This document shows, in pieces, positions 49,872 through 63,350 of a stretch of 64,000 nucleotides of DNA. The stretch comes from Zerene cesonia (Eukaryota > Arthropoda > Insecta > Lepidoptera > Pieridae): contig NC_052130.1 of NCBI RefSeq assembly GCF_012273895.1, positions 3,348,001 to 3,412,000 on the forward strand, in the 5' to 3' direction. The notes beneath the pieces were generated by a model, which saw nothing but the letters and a program-made list of their open reading frames with translations, was not told the origin of the DNA and searched no databases. Position 1 is the stretch's first letter. Each line of letters opens with the position of its first letter. A program made the translations under genes and the position numbers.

Positions 49872-49989
49872 AAACCGAAAGAGTAGAAGAAATTCAATTG
49901 CTGAGGCGGGATCACGGTTGCCTGAGTGACTGAGAGGTGTTGCCACGGTTCGGCGAAACACGCGGGTTCGGATTCCGCCTAATGATTGA
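49872..49989 (-). mobile_element. Second, degraded copy of the tRNA-related retroposon
   Basis: Shares with the 9.8-10.1 kb element the block CCGAAAGAG...GGCGGGATCACGG followed by a tRNA-like sequence with a mutated box B near 49964-49977. An 8-bp match ATGATTGA at 49842-49849 and 49982-49989 could be a target-site duplication, but the right copy overlaps the degraded tRNA end, so it may be chance. A run of 12 A precedes the conserved block. Strand follows the interpretation of the first copy. Confidence 0.6.
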
Positions 49990-50399
49990 ATCTTTTCAGT
50001 TCTTAAAAAAAATCTCATTTATAAAGCACTTGGTTGGTTTACAAAACAAAAAATTTAATGTGATCAATTCATTACAATTAGTTCTAATGTGAATAGCAGA
50101 AAATAGAGCAAGCGTTTACCCAGTTAAATAGTCATTTATAACTCTTAACTGCATGTAAATTGTTCAACTGTACTCACACTGGCATCGGGATAAAGTACGA
50201 ACAAGGATATTCCTATATTTTTAGCAATTTTTTCCTCGGTGGATGAATGGATCGATTTCAATATGCTTTTATATTTGAAAGGCAGTATAATCGATAAATG
50301 ATTATAAGTAGGGTCGAGGGTTTTTTTTAATTAAATAATTAATTAAATACACTTGTCCCTGGGCTGAATATTTATATGTGATGTGGAGGTCGGTGTGCT

Positions 50400-50445
50400 C
50401 GCGGTAGGCCTGTCCCTTCAGTGGGAAAGTGGGTCGATGATGATA
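50400..50445 (+). mobile_element. Possible SINE 3'-end remnant
   Basis: GTAGGCCTGTCCC, CAGTGGGAA and GATGATGATA resemble the SINE 3' end. Short and diverged. Confidence 0.4.
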
Positions 50446-51394
50446 CACTGTTATTTCTACCATTGAACGGTCGGGGTTAGTGACCTAGTCTATTATGTTG
50501 GGTTTCAATGAAAATGATAGTAGCTGTGTGTTATTTAAACGATAAATATACATATTGAAGTCAAAACTCATAACCACAATCACATTTCCTTGCAAAAATT
50601 AGTCAAAGTCGTTTTAGTTAACAGCTTTAACTGATTTTGTATTCAAACGTGGTACTAAAAACGTTGGTCAACATTTATTTATTTACTCATTCACTCATAT
50701 TTTTTACATTATATAGGGAGATACATAAATAATTCAAACGTAAAGTTTTAACTCATAAAATAATATTTATTCATTAGTACCAGGATATTAATCCTTATCC
50801 TTACATTTAAAAACTTTGATAAATAAGGTTCATTATTATCTGCGTGCTACATTCATCCACTTCAATTTATTGGAATCAAACTTTTTGTTACAAAGTTATG
50901 TCGTGTATAAATATTATCTTAGTAAGAAAAATGTCACGATTTGATCAAAGCTTTAAGTTTAGCTCTTAGTCTAGACAACAATCCGAACGAAATGCAATTT
51001 GGTATGGTAATCTTTTGACCTTGGAGACCCACAAAGGTTACAGTATAGTTTAATAGTGAAAAAGATACAAAGAGAACAGGAACTACGCAAATGAATCCAC
51101 AGTGATGGGTATAAACGTTTCTCAAAGTTAACTTGAGTCTTACAAATATATAGGTACTCATTTATCTAATTACTATAAATTATGGGCTTCGGGTGGAGCT
51201 GATAGTTTTTATTAAAATCAGAGTTTAATAAAAAGTATGATTTAAATTGTGTCACCTAGTATCTAGTACCTAGTGGGTATTTGTTAGGTTTTTGTATAGT
51301 AGAATTTGCAGCAGCATTCTCGTTGCAGCAACTAACGTTGTGTGTTGGACTGACTGGGAAGAATTTAATGACCCTAACGAAGAAGCAAATTATT

Positions 51395-52394
51395 NNNNNN
51401 NNNNNNNNNNNNNNNNNNNNNNNNNNNNNNNNNNNNNNNNNNNNNNNNNNNNNNNNNNNNNNNNNNNNNNNNNNNNNNNNNNNNNNNNNNNNNNNNNNNN
51501 NNNNNNNNNNNNNNNNNNNNNNNNNNNNNNNNNNNNNNNNNNNNNNNNNNNNNNNNNNNNNNNNNNNNNNNNNNNNNNNNNNNNNNNNNNNNNNNNNNNN
51601 NNNNNNNNNNNNNNNNNNNNNNNNNNNNNNNNNNNNNNNNNNNNNNNNNNNNNNNNNNNNNNNNNNNNNNNNNNNNNNNNNNNNNNNNNNNNNNNNNNNN
51701 NNNNNNNNNNNNNNNNNNNNNNNNNNNNNNNNNNNNNNNNNNNNNNNNNNNNNNNNNNNNNNNNNNNNNNNNNNNNNNNNNNNNNNNNNNNNNNNNNNNN
51801 NNNNNNNNNNNNNNNNNNNNNNNNNNNNNNNNNNNNNNNNNNNNNNNNNNNNNNNNNNNNNNNNNNNNNNNNNNNNNNNNNNNNNNNNNNNNNNNNNNNN
51901 NNNNNNNNNNNNNNNNNNNNNNNNNNNNNNNNNNNNNNNNNNNNNNNNNNNNNNNNNNNNNNNNNNNNNNNNNNNNNNNNNNNNNNNNNNNNNNNNNNNN
52001 NNNNNNNNNNNNNNNNNNNNNNNNNNNNNNNNNNNNNNNNNNNNNNNNNNNNNNNNNNNNNNNNNNNNNNNNNNNNNNNNNNNNNNNNNNNNNNNNNNNN
52101 NNNNNNNNNNNNNNNNNNNNNNNNNNNNNNNNNNNNNNNNNNNNNNNNNNNNNNNNNNNNNNNNNNNNNNNNNNNNNNNNNNNNNNNNNNNNNNNNNNNN
52201 NNNNNNNNNNNNNNNNNNNNNNNNNNNNNNNNNNNNNNNNNNNNNNNNNNNNNNNNNNNNNNNNNNNNNNNNNNNNNNNNNNNNNNNNNNNNNNNNNNNN
52301 NNNNNNNNNNNNNNNNNNNNNNNNNNNNNNNNNNNNNNNNNNNNNNNNNNNNNNNNNNNNNNNNNNNNNNNNNNNNNNNNNNNNNNNNNNNNNN
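51395..52394. other. Assembly gap (exactly 1000 N)
   Basis: Exactly 1000 N. Open frames across it are artefacts of N having no stop codons. Confidence 0.99.
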
Positions 52395-53902
52395 GGAAGC
52401 AACCAGACGTCCGACAAAAAATATACATGTTTCTGCACATAAAATAATGAGTCCCTAAACATTTACCATCTAAAACAACAAATATACAGTAATATTATTC
52501 AAACCCATTAGACATTTAGACATTTAGTGAATAGTTTCACAACAACGCAAACGGCTCGATAAATTTCCACCCTCAGATTCAGACTCCTTGTGGTTATTGT
52601 CCAAATAATTTATATTGAATTCGCACTTAGTAGAATAGTTCAACAGTTCGAGTAATTCGCTGCTATTATTTGATTGCGCGAAACACCTCATGTGCGTTAT
52701 GGTCTTCATAAATATTATTGTCATAATTAAACTGTAATTATTTAACTCGGACTGAACTTTAATACCTTGAAAAACACTGCAATAATATGGTTTAAATTTT
52801 ATTCAGGAAGTGAAAAATGGAATTCTGCAATTGAAAGAATATTTTTCCCGGAACGATTTCTTAAATAAAATACGCCAGTTAAGTTTTTGAAAGCTTTTGA
52901 ATCGTCATTTCAGATAAAACGAGTTAGGAAGTCTGTCCTATTTTACTTCAGATAAGGCCAAAGTTAACAGACATTCGTGTCGTTAACTTGAAGACATTTT
53001 GGTGTTCTTTTGGCAAATATAAATGGAACGAGGAAAGGGGTCTGCTATTTGGGTCTTTCAATTCCTCTATTAATCGAGTGAATCGTGATATCGCAAGGCT
53101 GTGAACTATTGAATTAATGTGAAAAAGATATATACAATCGTTTTGTTCATAAATTTTATACTTTGAAATAAGAGGATTTCGAGGTGGTATAAACCTTAAA
53201 ATTTCTCGTTTTTATGTATTTTTGGAAATATTATTTTTGTTTGCTTATGCCTTACACAAAATTTTACTGAGGATGTATTAATTATGAAACGATGTTAAAT
53301 TACAGCGGTGAAAATTTAAGTATAACCACTTTAAAAAGAAGATCACATAATACAGTTAAAAATGATGCCATAAAATAACGTGAGAAAGATTGTCTTCATC
53401 ACAAATTATGTAATAAGAATCATCTATATTTGTGTTATTATATACACAAAAGAGGTTTTAGCTTTTGACTCAAACTGTTTATAACTACGAAACAGGCTGA
53501 AAAGCTCGTAAAAGTGAATAAAAACAATGCTGTGATACGCTTAACATCCTTTAATGTTTTGCGGTTTCAAAAACAATGCTGCCAACTTTCAGTGACGTTT
53601 GTAAGTGGGAATGCTCTTGATGGCTCCCAAATGGACTCTGTTTCACATTATTTGTGGTTTATGTTGTAGTATAGACCTAATATAGAAAGGTATTTGTCAA
53701 TTTCGTTCATGTTAGGTATCTTTGTAAGTAGAAATTGCGGAAGCTAAGGGAATGCTTTTAAGGAATGATTTGCTAACAATTTTCCTTGTTTAACGGTGGT
53801 TGGAGTCAGGGTAAATTTACGTTCAGATGTGAGCAGATTGGAGTCCACGCCTTTATTCATGTAGCAACCCGATAATACTATCCTACTTCCTACTAATTCT
53901 AC

Positions 53903-54102
53903 TATCCAACTAATATTATAAATGCGAAAGTTTGTAAGGGTGTGTCTTTGATGCTCTTTCACGCACAAACTACTGAACCGGTTGCAATTAAATATGGTAC
54001 GTAGATAACTGGATAACTGGAATAACATATAGGCAACTTTTTATCCCGATACTCCTACGGGATACGGACTTACGCGGGGAAAACCGCAGGGCGCAGCTAG
54101 TA
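53903..54102 (+). mobile_element. Helitron-like element (family A)
   Basis: From TATCCAACTAATATTATAAA to GGGCGCAGCTAGTAG. Just upstream (53881-53902) lies CCTACTTCCTACTAATTCT, probably a partial duplication of the 5' end. Confidence 0.75.
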
Positions 54103-54897
54103 GATACATATAACTTGTCTCTATAGGAAAATATATTTATGAGGTACATATACAGATCATGCATTCAACATTACTTAAAAAATAAATACAAAAGTGACCA
54201 CCGCTTATGCTTGACTCTATTATAGATTGCAAGAACTCAATCTTTTCTACAAAAAAGTTAACCGAAGTACCTTGAAGAACTAATCTAGATTCAATTGTTT
54301 TTGAAACAATTGCCTATAAAACACAAAAACAGTTATGTCAATCGGTTCACGGAGATATGGAATGAAAAAATTAAAAAATTCCGTCGAATAGAGAAGTTGT
54401 GACCATTTTTGTAAGACGTCGTTTAATGTATAATTATAATCAAACCATGTCAATAAGATGCTACGCAAAACGGAGTAAACGCTATTTAAAAATTGAGCTA
54501 TGAGTTTTAGAATTTTATTCTCATTCACAAATGCCAGACAGTATCTAATTAACTATTCATTTATTTAATAACTTAACGACTAAACAATCTAAAAGGGTCA
54601 ATATTGACTACGTGTTTTATAAAATATGCATTGAATTTTAAATCGTAATGTGTTGTAGACAATGAACTAAGATTCTATATAATTTTTCATATTTTTAAAT
54701 GGATAATACGAAAGTTGATAATTTTGTATGTTTATGGACATTATTTATCTTTATATCCTGGTGGCGAATGCGATCACAAGCAGGCAGCATGGAGGTTAAT
54801 TTTTAGTTATTTGCTTTGTGAGAAATTCGTGTTGCTTTCATTTTTTGCGGTTGGGATTGATATTAGGAGTATCTTTTATAACTTGTCTTCTTACTTT

Positions 54898-55025
54898 GCA
54901 CTAGCGGTTCGCCCCGACTTGCCCTTGTTTTACTTATATAGCCTATGTCACTCAGTTTCTAACGGTGAACGTTTTGAAATTTTTGAACTCGGTCCTGTGG
55001 TTTTGCGTGAAAACAATACAAAATG
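54898..55025 (-). mobile_element. Family C remnant
   Basis: Starts CACTAGCGGTTCGCCCCGAC, followed by TATATAGCCTATGTCACTCA and GGTTTTGCGTGAAAAC. A 116-codon open frame runs across it but resembles no protein. Confidence 0.5.
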
Positions 55026-55617
55026 TGTAATATTGTTTTGTAATGTTTATCTGTTTCAGCAATAGTTGTACACGTTCAACCATTAAAATAACCCTGTTTT
55101 TTTTCAAGTCAATCGAAAGGAAACGATCTTTATATTATTTTCTCGATAGTGAATCTATCTTAGATTATTTTCTTACCCTCATTACTGATTTATTCTGAAA
55201 GTTTCGAAGGAATTTTTTCGATCGTTTTATGTTATGAGTACGGTCAGCATCAAAAGTTTTTGAACATATTTGAATTTACAAATTATAGCGTATATTTTAA
55301 ATATGTCAAAAAGGATATTCTGAATTTGAATTTATGCTATGATGTCGTTGCGTGTACATGTTGTAATGGAAGAGAATTTTAGTAATGTATATATGGACGC
55401 CTAGACAGACTGACAGCTACGATAACTTTGTTGATCGAAAACACGGGTTCTCCATTAGTTTCTCAATCGAAACATTTCCTTTATCATACTTTTTTATCAT
55501 TTATTAATCTATTTTATTGGATACAAATTCTCTTTAATATTTAGTCCCTTTTTCCATCTGTTTTATTGTTTCAATAAGATATAAATTCGTTTTTGCTTTA
55601 TCATGGTTATTATTAAA

Positions 55618-55670
55618 TAAAGTCTTTTGCCCGCGGCTTCGCACGCTTTTTATTCGGAGTAGTTTATATT
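55618..55670 (-). mobile_element. Family C end fragment
   Basis: CTTTTGCCCGCGGCTTCGCA then TTCGGAGTAGTTTATA. Confidence 0.4.
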
Positions 55671-56910
55671 TATATATATATACATAAACCTTCCTCTTGA
55701 ATCTCTCTATATATTAAAAAAAAAATCATAAATAAGCGTTGTGTAGTTTTAAAGATTTAAGCATACATAGGGACATATGTTCGAATGACTATTATCAATT
55801 GATGAAAATAATTTATCGAAGAATGCCATTAATATTCATACGAATCAATACACATCGGAGGCTCATTTAAAGTATGCTATTATTATAATATATTGGGTTG
55901 TGATTAATAATATTGTATAAAGTTTATTAGTTAAGTTTATTATATAATACAACAAATAAAATCTCTCATATTTCTCGAATATTTCATATACCAAATCTTC
56001 TAAAAAAAATAGTACTTCGTTTCTTAGTAATTGTTGTATATTAATCTCTTGTAATTTTAAGTCCTGCTTCGGCCTGTTTTAATGCATTCCTTTTTTTTCC
56101 ATAACATTCTCTTAGAATATTTTATATCCTGGTATAATAACATCTCCGGTTTTAACACCAAGGAAAAATATGCCGTATATGTATTACATTTCAGAACATT
56201 TTCGTTATTTACTGTTATTAAATAACGCTTACCACAAAGCATATATGAATTAAATTAGCTTCCATTTATTACGCATAAATATTTAGATATTTAGATTACC
56301 ACATCCGCTGTTAGTTTATAATAGACTGTTTAACAAAGATTAATTCATTGGTAATTTGTTATTTGTGGCTTGAGTTTATTTTTAAAAATTTCTCAACGAA
56401 AGTCGAATGTTAATGGTTAAAAATATACTCATTTAAAATAGTTTAGTGTATATATTGAATTTTGAACATTTGATTAAAAATGAAACATAATAGGTTCTTG
56501 ATTAGAAGCGATAATGAGTTCTTTTAATTCATAAGTGACTCAAGCAATTGTAAAACTTACCGATACTCTAAAAAGGGTCATAACTTCTTGTTATTAACAT
56601 GTAAATACTTGAAAACGGAGATTTTTATATAATTTATATTATTAGTAAAGCGAATATTCAAGATTATTCTATGAATACTTCGATAGAGCACAGAACGATA
56701 AACTGTAGTGTAAATGGTTAACAATGAAATCTCTTATTGTTTAAATTGCTTATTTGTGTTCGGAAATTCGTATCTTAAGAAGTCAATTCATGGAAATAAA
56801 ACATAAATTCGTCATATACGCATTTCAATTTACACAGGAGAAGACTTGTATGTAGATGTTGTATGTAAATCATTTTTTATTCCCCGGAAAATTCCAGCAC
56901 AATTCCCTGG

Positions 56911-57053
56911 AAATCGGCATGTCCAAGAATCCAAAGTTCGACGACATGTGACATCTGCCAACACGCACTTGGCCAGCATGGTGGATTATAGCCTGAACCC
57001 TCATAGGAGGCCTGTGTCCCAGCAGTGGGAACATATATGGGCTGATGATGATA
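56911..57053 (+). mobile_element. SINE 3'-half copy (well preserved)
   Basis: Begins within the body (GGCATGTCCAAGAATCC) and continues nearly unchanged to GGGCTGATGATGAT, matching the last 150 bp of the 34081 SINE at high identity. It is 5'-truncated, as retroposed copies often are. The 88-codon open frame across it is repeat-derived. Confidence 0.8.
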
Positions 57054-57544
57054 ATAATTTCCTGTTGGAAGAAGTGCGTAAACTTAAATTAATATTAATA
57101 AACAATATTTAACATGACAAGTAGGTTTTTTATCGATTAATTGTATCTGTCTTCTACCATTACGTCAATGCTAACCAAGCGGACAGGTGCGTTTTTAAGT
57201 GACATTAATTCTGCGTTAACAGCTGACGGTTGGCGTCACAAAAATGACGCCACAGATTGTATCGAGTGAAGTCATAGATAATAATTTGAATGTGATGTTG
57301 AAATATATTACGTAATGGTTTGTGTCATTCGATAGTTTACGCACTCGAGATATCTCTAATAGGTGAATGTTTACATTTCGTGTATCCATACTTGATATAA
57401 GGCAAGAATTCTATCTTAGATATTTAAGTCTGCAAATTCGGTTTGTATGGGTGATATAAGCGGATACATTGCATTCATCTGCAAATTGAAGCGAGGGATA
57501 TTGGAAGTGTTGAAGTAGCGATTTTGAATTCCCTCAAGTATCCT

Positions 57545-57665
57545 AAATATCTATTTTCTAGACTCAAATTCAAACACTTATTTATTCAATAAGACTTCTT
57601 ATAAAAGCACTTTTGAATCGTCATAACACAGTTTTAATATTTACCACCGGTTCGGGAAGCAGTTT
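57545..57665 (-). mobile_element. 3' end of a retroelement (family F), inverted
   Basis: TTACCACCGGTTCGGGAAGC and AGTTTCTATAG are the antisense of the 1560-1620 block. The tail lies to the left, near 57553. Confidence 0.6.
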
Positions 57666-57820
57666 CTATAGAAATCTATATTTGCTCTTGTCAAATCATG
57701 ATAATTTTACATTTTGATACTAAATATGTAATATGTGTACATAATAATGAAGCCGAAAAAATGTCCTGTAGTTTTTAAGCGATAACATCCATCGTCTATC
57801 TTCCAAATATTAATTAACGC

Positions 57821-57937
57821 TATAGTAGGCTATTTAATTTTTAGTTTTTATAGCATTGAAATGCTTTATAAATGAGAAATTTTGAAAGAATAGAAAAAAT
57901 TTTTTCTATTCTTTCAAAATTTCTTATAGTAGGCTAT
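57821..57937 (-). mobile_element. Truncated fold-back copy of the retroposon, with perfect 13-bp target-site duplication
   Basis: TATAGTAGGCTAT at 57821-57833 and 57925-57937 brackets a 91-bp insertion (57834-57924). Its first 69 bases match 9788-9855. It then turns back as a perfect 50-bp palindrome (57875-57924, 25-bp arms, no spacer). The rest of the element, including the tRNA-like part, is absent. Confidence 0.8.
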
Positions 57938-58427
57938 GTTCAAAAGGGCCTGTTTCGTATATTTTTTCAGCTTTAGTCCTTTAAAAGGACCAGTGACCTT
58001 TCTAACATAAAAAGAAATCCATATATTTAAAAGCAATCAAATGATACCGAAGAAATTATCAACAAACTTCATCAACTATAAAGTATTTTTCGGGATTTGA
58101 ACGATGCTGGCACTTTAAATATTTAAACATACAACATAAACATGTCGGATATGCTTTCTCAACTGTCTATGCTCTATTGGTTAATATCGGAGAGCGTAAA
58201 TAAATCTCCTATGTGGTTTAAATTTAGCCGTTTGATGCACGGACGTTTGTTATAATGGTTGTGTATAGATGAGGAATGGCGTATGTATTTTCAAGGTTGA
58301 TTTCAATCGAAGCTGAACGGGTTAGCGATAAAGTTTTATTCAATTATATCTGTATTTAGTTCATACTGGCATTTGAGGGTTGAATTTTAAAGGATGTTGA
58401 TGGTTTTGATTTTGATTTTTTTATATC

Positions 58428-58605
58428 ATAGCGTGTAATGGAGTTGGTTCGCTTGATGGTAAGCGATCACCGCAGCCATGAAGGCAGGCAGAGGTGGAAG
58501 GGCGAGCAAAAAGAAAAGGACCTCCATCTCTCACACTCACTGTACGAAACGCAGTAGCCTGCTACTATTTAACGCCAGACTTCTGGTGTGTGGTATTTGC
58601 CATTT
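58428..58605 (+). mobile_element. Interspersed repeat family D
   Basis: TCATAGCGTGTAATGGAGTT, TTGATGGTAAGCGATCACCG, AAAAGGACCTCCATCTCTC, AACGCCAGACTTCTGGTGTG. The middle is shortened. Confidence 0.65.
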
Positions 58606-61600
58606 GCATATTTAGATGATACTTCATAAACGTAAAGGTCTAACGAAACGTCTATCTTATTTTAGTATTTTCTTGTGTTTGATTTTACGCGATCTTATTG
58701 TATCAAATTTACATGTTTTAATTGTGAAAGGTTTCTAGAGACAAATCAGTTCTTGTTCTGTCCTTTTATTGGGAATGTTTATGAGGATTGTTATCTGTCA
58801 GTCATATAAATGCTATTAAACTAATGTATACGACATGGCACTTCATTACCCACTTGAACTAATGAATATATAAGCGCTGTACTTACGAAGGATTAAGTAA
58901 TCTATAAATCTTTATGATGGAAATTCTGAATATAATATCAGCATTCAGCACAGCATATGACCAAATGTGTGTATAGTTTTATGAACTTTAGTGATAATAA
59001 TTTCGATTTTGTAAATTTTTGTGAGGTTTAAATTATATCTCATAAAATTAGTAATACCTAACATTATATTACGTAAGTAGTTTTTTATAATAACACTATA
59101 ACTATAATTTTATATTACTTATAGGAAACAGAAGTATTATGAGACTTATCTTAAATATATTTAAATATACTAAAGTTTAAAATACGTATTAATGCTATCT
59201 TTGAGAAAGCAATTTTAGCTAGTAGCTCATCTGTTATTTGTGTGTCTATTTGAGTTAGAAACTCCAATTATGGTAACGATATAAGGCGAGGTGAAGTTTG
59301 GAGTTTTAGAGAAATAAAAAAAGCTCTTTGCAAAGTTCTCTTTATTTAAGTTGTTTAAGTTGCAGTTGAAGGAGATTTGAAGTATAGCAATTACTTGAAG
59401 TGTACGAGGCTTGATTTTTTTATTTGTTGTGCGCATATTAATTTTGGAATTGACCAAAATGTAAGGCAGATAAAGATTTGAGGAAAATGTGTTATAATTT
59501 GTATGTAAAATATTTACTTGAATAGAAAGTTTTTCCCACGGCCTTATAAAGGTTCAATATGTGAAGGTAATCCATTCGGAATCCATCAGTTGACTCACTA
59601 TATTCTTTACAATCAATCCAGCCGATTAGAAGGAGTTCAGTCACAAACACACATAAAACATATAAACATATAATAAATTTCATTGAGTACACATAATATT
59701 TAAGGAAGGTACTTTGGAATATCATCCATTTTAGCCATTAAAATCGCACAACACAACTGAAAGATTCGTACAAATTTAAAATGTAAGAATCTTAAAATTT
59801 TCGTCACGCCTTTAATGAGATAGGCAGGCGCCATATAAGTGATATTAAAGTATAAAAAAAAATGTAAGAATAACTCTAAGAAATAAACTTAAAAAACAGT
59901 CGCTAACCCATCGCTAAACCTCTACCATAAATCTATCAAATCATTCATACCAACGTAGTTCATTTAAATACGACAAATTACGAGTAATATGCGAAAATTA
60001 AACATTATCACGGTTCTCGTTAATTGATAAATATTTACAATGGATTCTGTTGAATATCATGTTATGCTTAAAGCAAATGTGTGTTCTGTTATATAATGCT
60101 CTAAGACAATTTAATCGCGATGATCTCGAAACATAATACCGCAGTGTAAACGAGATTACTTTACATTAATTATTATTTAAGTGATTGCTATTTTATACAA
60201 AAAATAATAATAACTATAATCAGTAAACACGAGATCTCATTACAGATCCCTCGTTCTCCAGAACATCCTACAGAATATTTATTTGCATTAATGTAACACT
60301 AATACCTAATTCGTTGTGTAGTTTTTATATAATTCATTAAATCGAAGCCAATTGATTAATATTATCATTCTATAATATTCAGATTCCAGTATAATAAAAT
60401 TAAAATACATTTCGTCCGATTCGCTTTATATTCTATACAATAAATATAATAAAACAATAAAGACTATCTGCAAATATTCTCATACGAATACACAATACAA
60501 GTAACGATTTAAAGGAACATATTTATATGTTTAACTATGACTAACTATATATGGAAAATTTCTTAACAAGGTACTAATATGTACAAAGACGTAGTTTTTT
60601 CTTACCTTCGCAATGCGTGAGCCGAAAGGTCATATCTTCACCTGCAAGCAATAGAACATTTGTTATTGCGATATCTATTAAGAAACTAGCTGCTCGCCCC
60701 AGCTCCGCTTGGGAAGCCTTGTTTATTTGTAGGTTGTAAATCGATGAGGTGGTATTCGAACCTGTATCACCCACAAAGACGAGGTTTATTTTTTTTATCC
60801 CATCCCACCACAGATTAATTCAATAAAAAAATCATCAAAATCCATCCAGCCGAGTTCTTGGGTGGTGTAAATAAGACAACTTTGTTTTATATACCTTATT
60901 ATGTATATTGTAAATAACCTTATCTATATAATCATAAGCTGAATATTATTATTCTATTTGAAATAATTTTAGAACATGCAATAACGTAGTAAAACAATGC
61001 GACACTAGAAGAAGTAGTGAACAACAAAGCATTTATAATATTCGATAGATTAGATAGTTAAATAATTTATGGATTCCCGGTAGGCACAAAATGAGCCGAT
61101 AGTGGGTTACTGACTTGTTGAATTTAGCGTCACTTTTTATAATACTTTTATCATATGATTAATGACGTTCAAATAAATATATGATTATGATATATGATTT
61201 TCTAGATATCACATTCACGATTGTTAACACATGATTGCTTTCACAAAGAAAAGCAAAAAAGTATTAAGGAAAAGTATTAAGTAAAGTATTAAAGTTATTA
61301 AGGAAGTCGGGGCCAGGTCGTCTATAGTCGCGTTTTAAATTACAATGTCCTTCACATCGTAGTTTAAAGATATTAGAGAAAACCTTCATACTTTGTCCCA
61401 TATATGTTTCCATTGAAATGACATAGTTTGCTTCTACGAGGGCTAAGTTTGTTATCCACCGCACTGGACGAAGATGTGTTGACAAATGACACTTATATAT
61501 TATTATCCTTGTAGTTATAACAAGTCACTTTCATTTGAATGTGTTCTATTAACGATTGGAATAGAGGTGGTTCAGATGATTTGAAAAAATCAATTAAATT

Positions 61601-62144
61601 TTAAACGCACGTCATCAGAATTTATTCTTACTCGAACCGTAACTATTTGAAGTCAGAGCCTTAACCATTGCGGCACGGATGTAAAAATATCATTACTTAC
61701 ATATATTATCGTAAAAACGGTGTAAAAAGTCATTGTCCTTTAGCAGCTTAGCGATTTTAATTTAATACAAAAGCATACTTAGTTCCTCAAACAGTCTAGC
61801 GTACATTGCGCTCGTGACAGCAAATTCCATATCCTCGAAAACCATTACATCAAAGTATGGACGGCCATCTCAACGAGCTCTTAACAAAGTGTAACCTTTA
61901 TAAAGGACTTTGGCCTACTTCTGTGTATCGCGTTTCGTGGACACAATCATTTTGGTGTCATTCAATCAATGTTAAGTATCAGTGGGACTGCGAAGAAATG
62001 ATAGGAGTGCTTTGTTGTTGAGATAGTCGATTATAATTATTCATTTCATATACTTTAAATAGAGAATAGAATATTTAACTCAGGTTATTAAAGAATTTAA
62101 AAAAGAGAATTTAATTAAAAGAAAAATTTAATTAATTATACTAG
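58606..62144. other. Non-coding stretch
   Basis: AT-rich; apart from a family C remnant at 60.7 kb nothing is recognised. Short minus-strand frames at 59227-59725 and 61264-61485 lack any protein-family signal. Confidence 0.45.
60686..60895 (-). mobile_element. Family C repeat
   Basis: Starts AACTAGCTGCTCGCCCCAGC then TCCGCTTGGG; later TCAAAATCCATCCAGCCGAG. Boundaries are approximate. Confidence 0.5.
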
Positions 62145-62349
62145 TCCTATCCTACTAATATTATAATGCGAAAGTTTGTAACGATGTGTGTGTGTTTGTG
62201 GCTCTTTCACGCAAAAACTACTGAACAGATTGCCATGAACTTTGGTACGTAGACAGCTGGACAACTGGCATAACATATAGGTAACTTTTTATCCCGATAT
62301 TCCTACGGGATGCGGACTTACGCGGGTGATACCGCAGGGCGCAGCTAGT
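62145..62349 (+). mobile_element. Helitron-like element (family A)
   Basis: From TCCTATCCTACTAATATTAT to GGGCGCAGCTAGTA, about 205 bp, with the core ATCCCGATATTCCTACGGGA. Confidence 0.77.
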
Positions 62350-63350
62350 ATTTATATAAATTATAAATACTATCAATATATATGACGTTGTAGGGGTAAT
62401 CTCTGTATCTAGTGAACCAATTCTGAAAAAAGGCGAGCTGGCGATTAGACCGTCAATATTTAGATTAAAATTTTATTAAGTTTTTATAGATTTTTTTATA
62501 TTTTATATGAGGAATAAATAAATAAATAAAATAATTACCAATATAATGCCACGTCATTTGTGAATGTCGTAGGTTACATTTTCATTTTGTTTCTATCTCG
62601 GAACAATCCGGACAGATCCGGCTGGAGCGGGTAGTAGTTTATGTTTTCATTAATTTAAAATGTTTGGTGTACTTGGAATGTATTGGCCATTTACCTCTTT
62701 TTTTTTTTTTTTTTTCCCATTGGCCATTTCATTCAACCTGACAGTTCATTCAATGTGCTTTAATTACATCATTGTAAGTGTATTTTGGAGTATCTCTGAA
62801 GTAAGATTTCAATAGAATAAAATATTCGAGACGTGACTTTTACCAAAAACATAAAGGACGCATATTAGTAAATATCTATTCAGTGAAACAAAACAGCTTA
62901 TTCCAAAAAGTAGGAATATGGCTAAACCAAAGTAGTAATGGTAGATAATAGATAAATACACGCAGCGGTCTCTCAAAAGAATCTAGAAAACTATCCTTTA
63001 TTGCCAGTGACATATCTCCCTTTATCGAGAGCAAAATATAGTTACTACGCGTTGGTTCCCACTCAGTCAATTCTATTCAGATGTAAGATCTTCAAGTATT
63101 GGGATTCGATTTCACTGTCTGTGTTGATTTTTGTTCTATTTGCACTCGGTTAGGTTACAGAAGAGTGACAAATATGTACTTTAACCTAGCTTTCTTATGT
63201 AAGATAATACGAAAGCTCAATATTGATGCCAATTATCGTTTTATATAAGATATTAATGTACATTGATTCATCATCATCAGCCTATACTTAGTCTGGCCAT
63301 AAATACTGTTACACTTAATTATAAAAAAATATTACATTTGAATTTCGAAT

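Noticed and set aside
54715..55065. 116-codon open frame on the plus strand
   Set aside because: Its second half lies in a family C repeat remnant, the first half is AT-rich and Cys/Leu/Tyr-biased without motifs, and no splice or promoter context is visible.
32156..62349. CRISPR-like array from the repeated roughly 200-bp units
   Set aside because: The units are dispersed, in both orientations and kilobases apart: Helitron-like transposons in a eukaryotic genome.
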